From positions 1-54,410 of IMG/VR virus record IMGVR_UViG_3300005602_000004: 54,410 bases of DNA; one strand, written 5' to 3'. This document shows, in pieces, positions 46,890-53,559 of this stretch. Positions within the stretch are counted from its first letter, which is position 1, and the number at the start of each line of letters is the position of its first letter. The notes below the pieces were generated by a model. That model saw nothing but the letters and a program-made list of their open reading frames with translations, was not told the DNA's origin and did no database searches. This DNA is from a virus. The position numbers were made by a program, and so were the translations under genes.

Positions 46890-47106
46890 AAATTTTGTGG
46901 CTCCCTCGGTATTTCCGCTTGAGGGCTTGGACGAAGGCATTGATCGGGTTTCTGAGGTCCAGTTCCCCATTCAAGCGGATTTCGATGCTCTTTCCGTCCT
47001 CGATGTCCCGTACGGCGCTTTTCCATTCGGGTGTATTCCGAATGATGCCGGATTGCTTCGGGCGAGGAGGATTCTTGGCGGCTTTGACACCACGGCTTTT
47101 CGGCAT
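46846..47106 (-). CDS. hypothetical protein
   Basis: 86 residues: a basic start MPKSRGVKAAKNPPRPKQSG, then a small alpha/beta domain (VRDIEDGKSIEIRLNGELDL, INAFVQALKRKYRG, YAREGVIYALPKNQ). No family assigned; ribosome binding site AGGAGGAATTC. Confidence 0.6.
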   Translation of the reverse strand: MPKSRGVKAAKNPPRPKQSGIIRNTPEWKSAVRDIEDGKSIEIRLNGELDLRNPINAFVQALKRKYRGSHKIYAREGVIYALPKNQ

Positions 47107-47115
47107 GAATTCCTC

Positions 47116-47571
47116 CTAGGCGGCATCCGTTTCCGATGAATTGAGGTCGGTTCGAATTCCGGTGGTGTAATGGAATTTAATCTTCCGGCCAGCGACTTTG
47201 TGTGGACCCTTCGGCTTATGTGAGCCGAGACGCAAACTCTGCGGGAAAGTTTTGAGGGTATAGTCTCCCGGCGCAAAGCCAGCTTCGCGGTCGAAACTGA
47301 CAATCTCCCGCTGGACGGAATTCGGCACCCGGTAGCGAATGGCCTTTTTGCCTTTGATGACGTATGCCACACTGAGGGAAATAATGACTCCATCGGCTTT
47401 GGTCTTGCGTTTCGAAGCGACGGCCATTGCGCAAGAGGCATGGCTTCGGACAGCCGCCGAATTGGAATCATTGGCGGTCACTTCGATATTGAGTGGACTT
47501 TCTCCGTCCTCGACCTTTTCGACTTGCGGGAAATACCGCTTGACGATGATTAACGCTCGATCTATTTTCAT
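47116..47571 (-). CDS. conserved early protein, paralogue of the gene upstream
   Basis: 151 residues. It shares with gene 48065-47574 the segments YFPQVEKVEDGESPLNIEVT, DSNSAAVRSHASCAMAVASK, ADGVIISLSVAYVIKGKKAI, VSFDREAGFAPGDY and TTGIRTDL. These are two tandem copies of an unrecognised phage family. The conserved Ser/Cys and Arg-Glu-Ala-Gly-Phe segments could be functional. Confidence 0.65.
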   Translation of the reverse strand: MKIDRALIIVKRYFPQVEKVEDGESPLNIEVTANDSNSAAVRSHASCAMAVASKRKTKADGVIISLSVAYVIKGKKAIRYRVPNSVQREIVSFDREAGFAPGDYTLKTFPQSLRLGSHKPKGPHKVAGRKIKFHYTTGIRTDLNSSETDAA

Positions 47572-47573
47572 GG

Positions 47574-48065
47574 TTATTCAATCTCCACATCGGACCCAAG
47601 TGCTGTTCGGATGCCGGTTGTTTTGTGCTGGAAGCGCACTGGTTTCCCGGTCAACTTGCCTGGACCAAACTCTCTTTTTTCTCCGAATCGGTTTGCTGGA
47701 CTTTCGGGGATCAGTTGATAGGTTCCCGGCGCGAAACCAGCTTCCCGGTCGAAGCTCACAATTTCTTTTTGAGCGGACATTGGGACGGCGTATCGGGTTG
47801 CCGTGTTGCCCTTGATGATGTAGGCAACGCTTCGGGCAATGAGAACGCCATCGGCGTGCATCTTGCGTTTGCAGGCAACAGCCATCGCGCATCCCTCTTT
47901 GTTGCGAACGGCGGCAGAGTTCGAGTCTGCTTTCGTCACTTCGACTTGAAGCGGCTTATCGCCATCCTCGACTCTCTCAACCTTCGGGAAATACTTTCGG
48001 ACGTTTGCGAGCGCGATGGACTTTGGTCTGTGATTCTGCGGGATACGGTTCACTTTGGTTGACAT
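47574..48065 (-). CDS. conserved early protein, paralogue of the gene downstream
   Basis: 163 residues, colinear with 47571-47116: YFPKVERVEDGDKPLQVEVT, DSNSAAVRNKEGCAMAVACK, ADGVLIARSVAYIIKGNTAT, VSFDREAGFAPGTY and TTGIRTALG. Two bases separate the genes. The duplicate has a longer N-terminus and an extra loop near 125. Function unknown. Confidence 0.65.
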   Translation of the reverse strand: MSTKVNRIPQNHRPKSIALANVRKYFPKVERVEDGDKPLQVEVTKADSNSAAVRNKEGCAMAVACKRKMHADGVLIARSVAYIIKGNTATRYAVPMSAQKEIVSFDREAGFAPGTYQLIPESPANRFGEKREFGPGKLTGKPVRFQHKTTGIRTALGSDVEIE

Positions 48066-48076
48066 TCGATTCTCCT

Positions 48077-48460
48077 TTATCGAGCGACGTAGAATTTACT
48101 GCGCCGAGTAGCGGGTGCGGGACTCGGAATGAGTTGATCGTGGAGCCGGTCTAATTCCGACTCAATCGTTTGGCGCATCTTCGAAAAGGCATATTCGAGG
48201 AGCGCGGGTGAGATTTCGGTGAAGTGTCCATTCGTCGGCAAGTTGTGAAGCAAGTCCTTTCGGATTTTATTGAGTGGATTACCGACCTCATAGCCGGTCT
48301 TGACGTTCACGAGGACGTGCCCAGGGAATCTCTTTCGATGCCCGGTTTGTCCGGTTTGCGAAGCTACCCACATATTGCAGGTCTTGCAAATGTATTTGGC
48401 CTCGGGCGGAACCTTGCCATCTGCGGGAATATACTTATCCATGCGGGATACTGTTGCCAT
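48077..48460 (-). CDS. first gene of the minus-strand early operon, zinc-finger-like
   Basis: 127 residues. YICKTCNMW followed by TGQTGHRKRFPGH gives a C2H2-type zinc site in the first 50 residues; the C-terminal half is helical (EYAFSKMRQTIESELDRLHD). It would be translated first from promoter 48713-48685. A DNA-binding regulator is plausible. Confidence 0.6.
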   Translation of the reverse strand: MATVSRMDKYIPADGKVPPEAKYICKTCNMWVASQTGQTGHRKRFPGHVLVNVKTGYEVGNPLNKIRKDLLHNLPTNGHFTEISPALLEYAFSKMRQTIESELDRLHDQLIPSPAPATRRSKFYVAR

Positions 48461-48596
48461 GTGCGGTTCTCCAGTTCAAAGCGATTTTGGGCTTACTCGT
48501 TTGGCCTATAGGCGCTTTTAAAACTCCGGCAGAAAAATTCGCAGCAAAAACGATTCCTCGAAAATTCACCCGGATTTTTTGAAAGAGCCTGTAACC

Positions 48597-48657
48597 CTCC
48601 GAGGACCCGAAACCCTCGGAAAACGCCATTTTCGTTTGGATTGTCGGGTCCCCGGAG
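48597..48657. promoter_or_regulatory. alternative hairpins in the minus-operon leader
   Basis: CTCCG plus GGACCCGA (48597-48610) can pair with TCGGGTCC plus CGGAG (48644-48657). TCCGAGG (48598-48604) can instead pair with CCTCGGA (48614-48620). The two use the same bases and exclude each other, as in attenuators. The sequence lies in the long untranslated stretch 48461-48870, which also holds two promoters. On the plus strand GTCATAGGAGCAAACC at 48657-48672 matches the ribosome-binding box of the 49-52 kb elements but no gene follows it. Confidence 0.5.
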
Positions 48658-48684
48658 TCATAGGAGCAAACCAACTACAGGTAA

Positions 48685-48713
48685 AATCTACACTGTCAAG
48701 TGTTGTTTGTCAA
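48685..48713 (-). promoter_or_regulatory. sigma70-like promoter for the minus-strand early operon
   Basis: On the minus strand TTGACA (48713-48708), a 17-base spacer and TAGATT (48690-48685). The -35 is perfect, the -10 four of six. A second TTGACA sits at 48699-48694. The leader to the first ATG at 48460 is more than 200 bases. Confidence 0.55.
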
Positions 48714-48797
48714 CTGGCAAGTGTGGAAAATTTATACGGTAAAAACTTCCAACTAACATACGGACACGCAATAGTTTCCATACTTTACAGATTACGC

Positions 48798-48826
48798 TTG
48801 ACACTTTTCACGCATTGCTGTATCTA
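48798..48826 (+). promoter_or_regulatory. sigma70-like promoter for the plus-strand early operon
   Basis: TTGACA (48798-48803), a 17-base spacer and TATCTA (48821-48826). It is followed by a 4-bp hairpin GGGC/GCCC (48836-48850) and AGAGGAG before the ATG at 48871. It diverges from the minus promoter 85 bases away. CAAGTGT repeats lie at 48697 and 48718. Confidence 0.7.
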
Positions 48827-48870
48827 ATTTCGTGCGGGCGAATATTGCCCAACAAGAGGAGTAAAAACCG

Positions 48871-49194
48871 ATGGCAGAAAACGAACAAGTTATCCCGTTG
48901 CGTCAACCGCAAGTAGGGCGAAAGAACGTGATTCTCGGCAAGATTCTCACTAATTCGCAGATACACAAGGCTTTGGACATTCTGCGGGATGAAGAGTTAA
49001 CCGGAAATGATCGGTCTCCGGAGAGGATTACCGAAGAACTGATTCGTCCCATCATTTCGTACATCAACCGCGTAACGGGACAGGAGAATGACCCTGCCTA
49101 TCTCGGATACGCAATCGCGTTTGCCTTGCGTCCGCACATTATTGGAGCGGAGTCCGACCGCTTGGAGTGTGAAGACCCAAGCATATGCGAGTGA
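48871..49194 (+). CDS. conserved early protein
   Basis: 107 residues. NVILGKILTNSQIHKALDIL, RSPERITEELIRPIISYINR and DPAYLGYAIAFALRPHI: three helices and short strands. First gene of the plus early operon behind AAGAGGAG. No family function known to me. Confidence 0.65.
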   Translation: MAENEQVIPLRQPQVGRKNVILGKILTNSQIHKALDILRDEELTGNDRSPERITEELIRPIISYINRVTGQENDPAYLGYAIAFALRPHIIGAESDRLECEDPSICE

Positions 49195-49301
49195 TATGTG
49201 CGCTCATTTCGGTAGCCGTGCTCTTTTACCGGGAATGGTTTGGACCGGACTCGGAAGAGATAGCACGGCAAACGTGGGACGCATGTATGCGGAAGCGGTA
49301 G
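49185..49301 (+). CDS. small membrane-anchored protein (38 aa)
   Basis: MRVICALISVAVLFYREWFG, one short hydrophobic helix, then an acidic and basic tail PDSEEIARQTWDACMRKR. It overlaps the preceding gene by 10 bases. Function unknown. Confidence 0.5.
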   Translation: MRVICALISVAVLFYREWFGPDSEEIARQTWDACMRKR

Positions 49302-49309
49302 ATGCGCCT

Positions 49310-49378
49310 TGCGGGTTTCGCTCGGCAAACGAGCGATTCCCGGAACGTGCATAGGACGTTCCAATCCGAGACTGAGGA
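49310..49378 (+). promoter_or_regulatory. paired-hairpin leader element E1
   Basis: CGGG (49312-49315) and CCCG (49339-49342) enclose TTT, the stem CGCTCG/CGAGCG and ATT. Next comes GGAACGT/ACGTTCC (49342-49348/49356-49362), then GAGGAG before the ATG at 49389. Same plan as elements at 49759, 51255 and 51914. Confidence 0.75.
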
Positions 49379-49388
49379 GCAAACCAGC

Positions 49389-49736
49389 ATGACTTATGAC
49401 TTGTTTTTCCATGACTACGGGGTCCAGGGATTCACGCAACGCGGGCGAGACTTCATTGGAAACATTCTTTCCAAACGTCCGCTGTTTGCGCCGCTGGATT
49501 ACCGGGAAGCGGTCCGGGATGGACTACTCGTTTCCTTCCGGAATCGAGCGGTGGCGGACGCTGCACTCACTGATCCCGGCAGCACGTCAACCATCGAAAA
49601 CGGTGATGGACCTTTTGTGACGGACGTGGGAGTCGAAACCCCGGAAGGGCTTCCGCTTCCATTCGTTACCGAAGTACCTGCCACGATTGAGGACTGCGAG
49701 CTAGAGGACGATTCTCCAGACGCGGCCTTGTGTTAA
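49389..49736 (+). CDS. small acidic protein
   Basis: 115 residues from MTYDLFFHDYGVQGFTQRGR; the region AVRDGLLVSFRNRAVADAAL is helical and the end is very acidic (EDCELEDDSPDAALC). The ATG was chosen after leader E1; earlier ones lie inside the element. Function unknown. Confidence 0.6.
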   Translation: MTYDLFFHDYGVQGFTQRGRDFIGNILSKRPLFAPLDYREAVRDGLLVSFRNRAVADAALTDPGSTSTIENGDGPFVTDVGVETPEGLPLPFVTEVPATIEDCELEDDSPDAALC

Positions 49737-49758
49737 AGCGGGATGTAGTAGTCCCTTG

Positions 49759-49830
49759 CGGGTTTCCCATGCCCAACTAAAAAGCATGGGATTCCCGGAA
49801 CGGATTAACCGTTCCAATCTGACATAGGAG
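49759..49830 (+). promoter_or_regulatory. paired-hairpin leader element E2
   Basis: CGGG (49759-49762), TTT, CCCATGC/GCATGGG, ATT and CCCG (49794-49797), then GGAACGG/CCGTTCC (49797-49803/49809-49815) and the box GACATAGGAG (49821-49830). It is almost a sequence copy of E1 outside the loops. Confidence 0.8.
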
Positions 49831-49840
49831 AACAAACCAA

Positions 49841-50038
49841 ATGCCACGTACAGCGAAGAAAATGAGTCCCAAGGCGGCTCGGAAGAGGAATCGTCGGACT
49901 ACGAACGTGCATGTCCACATTCATCCCCCTGCGCAAGCCTCGGATGAGCAGTTCGAGCAAATGCTCGCGCAATTGGAGAACGGGGACGCTAGTCCAGACG
50001 GTCCGGACAGTGACCCGGACTCCGACCCGCTTTCCTAG
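49841..50038 (+). CDS. small basic/acidic two-part protein
   Basis: 65 residues: a basic start (MPRTAKKMSPKAARKRNRRT), a His-rich NVHVHIHPP and an acidic tail (GPDSDPDSDPLS). Composition like small phage proteins that bind nucleic acid and a partner. Follows leader E2. Confidence 0.55.
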   Translation: MPRTAKKMSPKAARKRNRRTTNVHVHIHPPAQASDEQFEQMLAQLENGDASPDGPDSDPDSDPLS

Positions 50039-50051
50039 TGGATTGCCGATA

Positions 50052-50106
50052 GGACTCCTTCGGGAGTCCCTTCGGGAATGCACACCAAAGCATTCCGACA
50101 TAGGAG
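50052..50106 (+). promoter_or_regulatory. paired-hairpin leader element E3
   Basis: GGACTCC/GGAGTCC (50052-50058/50063-50069) and GGAATGC/GCATTCC (50075-50081/50090-50096), then GACATAGGAG (50097-50106). The outer CGGG/CCCG pair of E1 and E2 is absent, so it is a variant, but the ribosome-binding box is identical to E2 and E4. Confidence 0.7.
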
Positions 50107-50115
50107 AAACCCCGC

Positions 50116-50487
50116 ATGAAACCAAAGCAACACAGGGAAATCGCGTCCGGGAAGTTAAAGCTCGCGGCATCGATCATCCGGGAAGCGATAACGGAAGCGA
50201 ACGAAGCGGCAGCACACAAAACCCTCGTCCGGAGACTTGCAAGAGCGGAATTAATGCTCGGCAGGGAAGCGGACGTTTTGAAGCAAAACAATCGGCTACC
50301 AGACTTGCATTACACCCACATGATGTACCGATGGGAGGACGGCGAATTAACGGAGGAGGAGACGAGCGAGCTATTCCAGCACCTTGTAGACACTGGCCTA
50401 GTGTGGCAGCTACAGGGGACGTACGGACGTGAGGCAGCGAGACTAATCGAAGCGGGCGAAATTCGATGGGTGCCGAATGCGCGTTGA
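50116..50487 (+). CDS. widespread phage early protein (DUF7417-like)
   Basis: 123 residues. LGREADVLKQNNRLPDLHYT followed by MYRWEDGELTEEETSELFQH and LVDTGLVWQLQGTYGREAAR is a motif set I recognise from very many phages, with unknown role. Starts after leader E3 and overlaps the next gene by 11 bases. Confidence 0.75.
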   Translation: MKPKQHREIASGKLKLAASIIREAITEANEAAAHKTLVRRLARAELMLGREADVLKQNNRLPDLHYTHMMYRWEDGELTEEETSELFQHLVDTGLVWQLQGTYGREAARLIEAGEIRWVPNAR

Positions 50488-50893
50488 GCTAACGCGTTCT
50501 GGGAAGATTCGGGCGACATCGATGATACCGAATCCGCAGAAGTGTGCAGCGATGCGGACTAAAACCTATCCCTACTGGGTGCGGATTGAGGGAACCGACC
50601 GCAAGCTTTCTCCGGAGGGGTACCTATTCAATAACGAGCGGATACAGAGCTATTTCGACAATCGTTTCGGGCATCTAGCCAAGCCATGGCGAGCGGAGTC
50701 CTGCGAAAACATGGCTCTAGAAGCTTGCAAAGACCTGTCCCGGATCATGCTTGACGAAGGAATAGACGTTAAGTGTGTGGAATGTCAGATACTTGGAAGT
50801 AATGGAGCAAAGATTCGAGGAATCTGGAACGCGCCGGGAGAGGAGCAAACTGGCCGTGAATCAATTTCTGAAAACGCTGTTAGCGGAATGTGA
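50477..50893 (+). CDS. conserved phage protein of unknown function
   Basis: 138 residues. TYPYWVRIEGTDRKLSPEGY, FLFNNERIQSYFDNRFG-like and PWRAESCENMALEACKDLSR: a conserved phage pattern with a central Cys. The first 30 residues may not be translated, since an ATG at 50552 precedes the conserved part. Function unknown. Confidence 0.55.
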   Translation: MRVELTRSGKIRATSMIPNPQKCAAMRTKTYPYWVRIEGTDRKLSPEGYLFNNERIQSYFDNRFGHLAKPWRAESCENMALEACKDLSRIMLDEGIDVKCVECQILGSNGAKIRGIWNAPGEEQTGRESISENAVSGM

Positions 50894-51044
50894 GCGAGAG
50901 CACAAGCAATCCGGGGACACCGGAGACTGGCAGACGTGGTATGCGTCCTACATGACTCCGCGTCTATCGGAATGGCTGTTAAACACATACGGGAGTTTTG
51001 CGGGCGAGATAGCGTGTCCGTACAAGCTTCCGGGAAAGGAATAA
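50856..51044 (+). CDS. small helical protein (62 aa)
   Basis: The GTG at 50856 follows AGAGGAGC. NQFLKTLLAECEREHKQSGD and TWYASYMTPRLSEWLLNTYG are helical with Trp/Tyr. It overlaps the gene before by 38 bases. No family recognised. Confidence 0.55.
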   Translation: MNQFLKTLLAECEREHKQSGDTGDWQTWYASYMTPRLSEWLLNTYGSFAGEIACPYKLPGKE

Positions 51045-51046
51045 CG

Positions 51047-51247
51047 GTGCATCGGAAGAGGCATTGGGTAGTCCGTTGTGCTCGCCGTTGCAAGGGATTC
51101 GTAATCCGAGCGGTAATCGTGACACTCGCCGTGCTCGCCATACTGATCATCATGGCGAACACAGGGGAAGTGGTATCGGTAGGAGTAGCAACGGAGCGAC
51201 TAACGGAAGCATTGGGTATGGCAGCGGCAGACACGTTTGCCGATTGA
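51047..51247 (+). CDS. small membrane protein (66 aa)
   Basis: A GTG after AAAGGA. A basic start HRKRHWVVRCARRCKGFVIR, a transmembrane helix AVIVTLAVLAILIIMANTGE and an Ala-rich tail. The positive charge before the helix predicts the N-terminus inside the cell. Function unknown. Confidence 0.55.
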   Translation: MHRKRHWVVRCARRCKGFVIRAVIVTLAVLAILIIMANTGEVVSVGVATERLTEALGMAAADTFAD

Positions 51248-51254
51248 TCGTCCT

Positions 51255-51313
51255 CGGGGACTCTCGAAATAGAGTCTCCCGGGATGCGTTCATAGGCGCA
51301 TCAGACATAGGAG
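51255..51313 (+). promoter_or_regulatory. paired-hairpin leader element E4
   Basis: CGGG/CCCG (51255-51258/51278-51281) enclose GACTCT/AGAGTC; ATGCG/CGCAT (51284-51288/51297-51301) follows, then GACATAGGAG (51304-51313). The metalloprotease-like gene starts 10 bases later. Confidence 0.75.
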
Positions 51314-51322
51314 CGTAAGCCG

Positions 51323-51814
51323 ATGAAACAAAGAGCGATAGTCTTAATCACGATTGACCCGGACGAAAAACCGCGTGCGAGCAACACGCAAAACCATGTA
51401 GCAACGAATCCGATAACTGGGGAATTAGCCGCATTGTTTGAGGTCAACATTTTCCGGAACGATGTAGACGGCAAGGACCCGGAAAAGCTAACCTCGGAAA
51501 GCATGAAAACGAGTCTCGCGCATGAACTAGGCCACGTCGTTGCTACGCTGGCAAACACCAAAGCAAACCGGGATGACCCTCGGAGTAAACCGATGGGCAA
51601 TCGGTGGACAGAGGAACCCGGGGAAGCGGTAGTCAATTCGGAGCGGGAAGCATGGGAAATAGCGCGTCTCATCGCGCCGGACCTAGACGAGCGGGAAGCG
51701 GAGCGAAACCTTGCCAGTTATGAGGAGGACCCGACACTAGACGGGCAATTGAGAATTGCTATCCTTGCGGACATGGTTGCACACCAAAACCCGGAGAAAG
51801 GAGGAATCAACTAA
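51323..51814 (+). CDS. zinc metallopeptidase-like protein (HELGH motif)
   Basis: 163 residues. TSLAHELGHVVATLAN contains HExxH in the form HELGH, the zinc and catalytic motif of many metallopeptidases. Downstream, NSEREAWEIA supplies a candidate third ligand Glu. The first 50 residues are beta-type. It lies in the early operon, so it could act on host proteins; that is inference. Leader E4 precedes it. Confidence 0.65.
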   Translation: MKQRAIVLITIDPDEKPRASNTQNHVATNPITGELAALFEVNIFRNDVDGKDPEKLTSESMKTSLAHELGHVVATLANTKANRDDPRSKPMGNRWTEEPGEAVVNSEREAWEIARLIAPDLDEREAERNLASYEEDPTLDGQLRIAILADMVAHQNPEKGGIN

Positions 51815-51816
51815 CC

Positions 51817-51903
51817 GTGATCACCGTAGCTTGGATAGTGCTCGGAATAGCGGCAATTCCGGTATTGTGGTGTCTCGTTCAGGAGAGACACACCCGGCAG
51901 TGA
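51817..51903 (+). CDS. tiny membrane protein (28 aa)
   Basis: A GTG after AAAGGAGG. ITVAWIVLGIAAIPVLWCLV, a transmembrane helix, then QERHTRQ. Two bases after the metallopeptidase gene. Function unknown. Confidence 0.5.
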   Translation: MITVAWIVLGIAAIPVLWCLVQERHTRQ

Positions 51904-51913
51904 GCCTGCATTG

Positions 51914-51950
51914 CGGGTGCGGCATTCGGAAGAGTGCCAATCCCGGAGGG
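51914..51950 (+). promoter_or_regulatory. paired-hairpin-type leader element E5 (short form)
   Basis: CGGG (51914-51917), TGC, GGCA/TGCC (51921-51924/51935-51938), AAT and CCCG (51942-51945), then GGAGGG before the ATG at 51958. The first hairpin and internal loop match E1 and E2; the second hairpin is lacking. Confidence 0.65.
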
Positions 51951-51957
51951 TAGGCGA

Positions 51958-52089
51958 ATGTGCGAGCTAATCGAAATGGTTATTGCTCTATGGTTTATCG
52001 CGGTTTTCGGCTTACTGGTTTTATGGGCAATCGTGCGCGTCGGGGTATGGCTTGCATTCGGACCGAAAGAGACAGGGAAGAAAACATGA
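51958..52089 (+). CDS. tiny membrane protein (43 aa)
   Basis: MCELIEMVIALWFIAVFGLL followed by VLWAIVRVGVWLAF: one long or two short hydrophobic helices, then PKETGKKT. Follows leader E5 and overlaps the next gene by ATGA. Confidence 0.55.
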   Translation: MCELIEMVIALWFIAVFGLLVLWAIVRVGVWLAFGPKETGKKT

Positions 52090-52241
52090 ATGCCCGCACA
52101 TTCGACACGCGCACACTCGCAGGTTTGAAAGCGGCAGAACGCTATCAGGCAAGGCTTTACAATTGTTTCGACAAGGTGACAGTCACGACAATTGGCCTAT
52201 ACCGCGTCCGCATTTCGGGCTTGACTCCGAAACCCCGATAG
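52086..52241 (+). CDS. small conserved phage protein (51 aa)
   Basis: FDTRTLAGLKAAERYQARLY followed by FDKVTVTTIGLYRVRISG: a helix and a beta hairpin, a type I have seen in other phages without a known function. The ATG overlaps the previous TGA. Confidence 0.6.
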   Translation: MNARTFDTRTLAGLKAAERYQARLYNCFDKVTVTTIGLYRVRISGLTPKPR

Positions 52242-52257
52242 GCGCATTCTCGGGCGC

Positions 52258-52617
52258 ATGGACCCGCGTTTCGATTCGACACACCCGAAATTCTTACCGT
52301 GGTGGACTCGCGCAGATCGGCACACATTCGAATATCAGCTTGCCCGGATGAAACGTGCATTGCCGTATTGCCGAGGACGCGCATCGGACCTAAGACCGCA
52401 TCTCGAATCGCACATCCGTTTTCTCGAATCAAAGCAACACATTTCGATTCAACAGCAAAGAGCAATCATGCTCGACACTTCGACACTCCTAGAACGCCTT
52501 GCCATTCGATATAACGTATCATTCCCCGTTTCGACACTTCGGACCCTCAAATCCGGAATAGGCCTCTTAAAACAGCACGCAAACTCCAGCAATGGCACGT
52601 CTACAGGCCGGTCTTGA
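52258..52617 (+). CDS. hypothetical protein
   Basis: 119 residues: FLPWWTRADRHTFEYQLARM, a His/Arg-rich helical part and a Ser/Thr-rich end. Its TGA overlaps the TTG of the next gene. No family recognised. Confidence 0.55.
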   Translation: MDPRFDSTHPKFLPWWTRADRHTFEYQLARMKRALPYCRGRASDLRPHLESHIRFLESKQHISIQQQRAIMLDTSTLLERLAIRYNVSFPVSTLRTLKSGIGLLKQHANSSNGTSTGRS

Positions 52618-52865
52618 GCGAATCGAGCAAAACACAACGTACGTCCGCTGCGACACTTGCTCGAATGGAAGTATGGAAGCGTACTCCGGCCCATGAACGT
52701 AAGCGTATCGGAATGCGCTTGTTTGCGATCTACAGCGGACGTAGGTCCCAACAAATGTATAGGTTACGTGGTATTGATCCGTTCGCGTACGCTCGGCAAT
52801 TCCGCTGGCCGAAGAAGAAAACAGACGAAGAAAAGACGCGCAGCAAAGTCCTACCAATTGGCTAA
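52614..52865 (+). CDS. hypothetical basic protein, TTG start
   Basis: 83 residues from a TTG overlapping the preceding TGA. Basic and aromatic: EVWKRTPAHERKRIGMRLFA, YSGRRSQQMYRLRGID and WPKKKTDEEKTRSK. Last gene of the plus early operon. Confidence 0.5.
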   Translation: MSESSKTQRTSAATLARMEVWKRTPAHERKRIGMRLFAIYSGRRSQQMYRLRGIDPFAYARQFRWPKKKTDEEKTRSKVLPIG

Positions 52866-53089
52866 CACACACATTCTACAGGTACATACGTTGGGCATTG
52901 TCGTATACTAAGTACTATGTTTACCTCACGCCTACGCTCGCGCCTAAGTCTCTCATTCTAAGCATGTAACGTCTCTGGGAACCCCATCGCGGATGTTCAA
53001 GCCCCGGGTTTGAGCACGCGGTTCGGGGAACTGGCTACCGCGAGGCCAATCCGTACAATCTGGTGGATTCATGCCCAACAAGGTTGATT

Positions 53090-53142
53090 TGTACCCACGA
53101 ATTCTCTTGACAACTGTACCCACAGGGCGTAGATGTACCCAC
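53090..53142 (+). promoter_or_regulatory. three TGTACCCAC repeats, probable operator
   Basis: TGTACCCAC occurs exactly at 53090-53098, 53115-53123 and 53134-53142. The first lies upstream of the -35, the second in the spacer and the third on the -10 and up to the ATG. Such an arrangement around a promoter for a ribbon-helix-helix gene suggests autorepression; untested. Confidence 0.7.
53107..53135 (+). promoter_or_regulatory. sigma70-like promoter, leaderless start
   Basis: TTGACA (53107-53112), a 17-base spacer, TAGATG (53130-53135), then seven bases to the ATG at 53143, so the message should begin at or next to its start codon. It would transcribe through the circle junction into the sugar island. 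Confidence 0.65.
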
Positions 53143-53559
53143 ATGAATGATGCGACGGTGAAGTTCCGGTTGCCGAGTGTGGAACTGGAGCGGTGGAGGG
53201 TGCAAGCAGCGGAGGCAGGGGAGTCGGTATCGGAGTGGATACGTAGCCGGTGCAACGACGGGGCAGGACTGCCGAAAGCAGGGTTGAGCGGTGTTGATCC
53301 GACCGATCTTGGGAATGAGGTTGGGGAGCCGTCAATTTCCAATTCTGCCCCGACCAAAACGGAGGAAAGTGGAGAAGATTATCGAGCGTCGGACGTGTCA
53401 AGGGGTGGAGAGGTACCTGCGCCTCGGAGACGGAAGTCTGTTTCCGTTGGACCTCTTGCCTCGATGCAGTGCAGTCATTGTGGGCACGGGAAGGCTGTGC
53501 ATCGAGGATTTGGAACGGCGTGCATTCAGGATGATTGTCGGTGTGGAGGATTCAGATGA
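53143..53559 (+). CDS. ribbon-helix-helix regulator with a C-terminal zinc motif
   Basis: 138 residues. NDATVKFRLPSVELERWRVQ followed by AAEAGESVSEWIRSRC is a CopG/Arc-type fold: one DNA-contacting strand and two helices. The middle is disordered. The C-terminus QCSHCGHGKAVHRGFGTACI, then DDCRCGGF, is a zinc-binding knuckle like that of gene 46238-46029. Start chosen from the promoter. Likely a transcription regulator acting on the TGTACCCAC repeats. Confidence 0.68.
   Translation: MNDATVKFRLPSVELERWRVQAAEAGESVSEWIRSRCNDGAGLPKAGLSGVDPTDLGNEVGEPSISNSAPTKTEESGEDYRASDVSRGGEVPAPRRRKSVSVGPLASMQCSHCGHGKAVHRGFGTACIQDDCRCGGFR

Larger units (their letters stand above)
52866..53142 (+). other. intergenic region before the regulator gene
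   Basis: About 280 bases without a convincing gene. CAAGCCCCGGGTTTG (52999-53013) forms a tight hairpin and CGCGGT/ACCGCG (53017-53022/53037-53042) a second one. They may end the early transcript, though no T run follows. An isolated TATACT at 52904 has no good -35. From 53090 on lie the operator repeats and promoter of the regulator. An ATG at 53071 in frame with the regulator has no ribosome binding site. Confidence 0.5.

Noticed and set aside
48435-48674. A 79-codon minus frame in the early control region
   Set aside because: It overlaps the first gene of the operon and the leader hairpins and has no ribosome binding site; composition is not protein-like.
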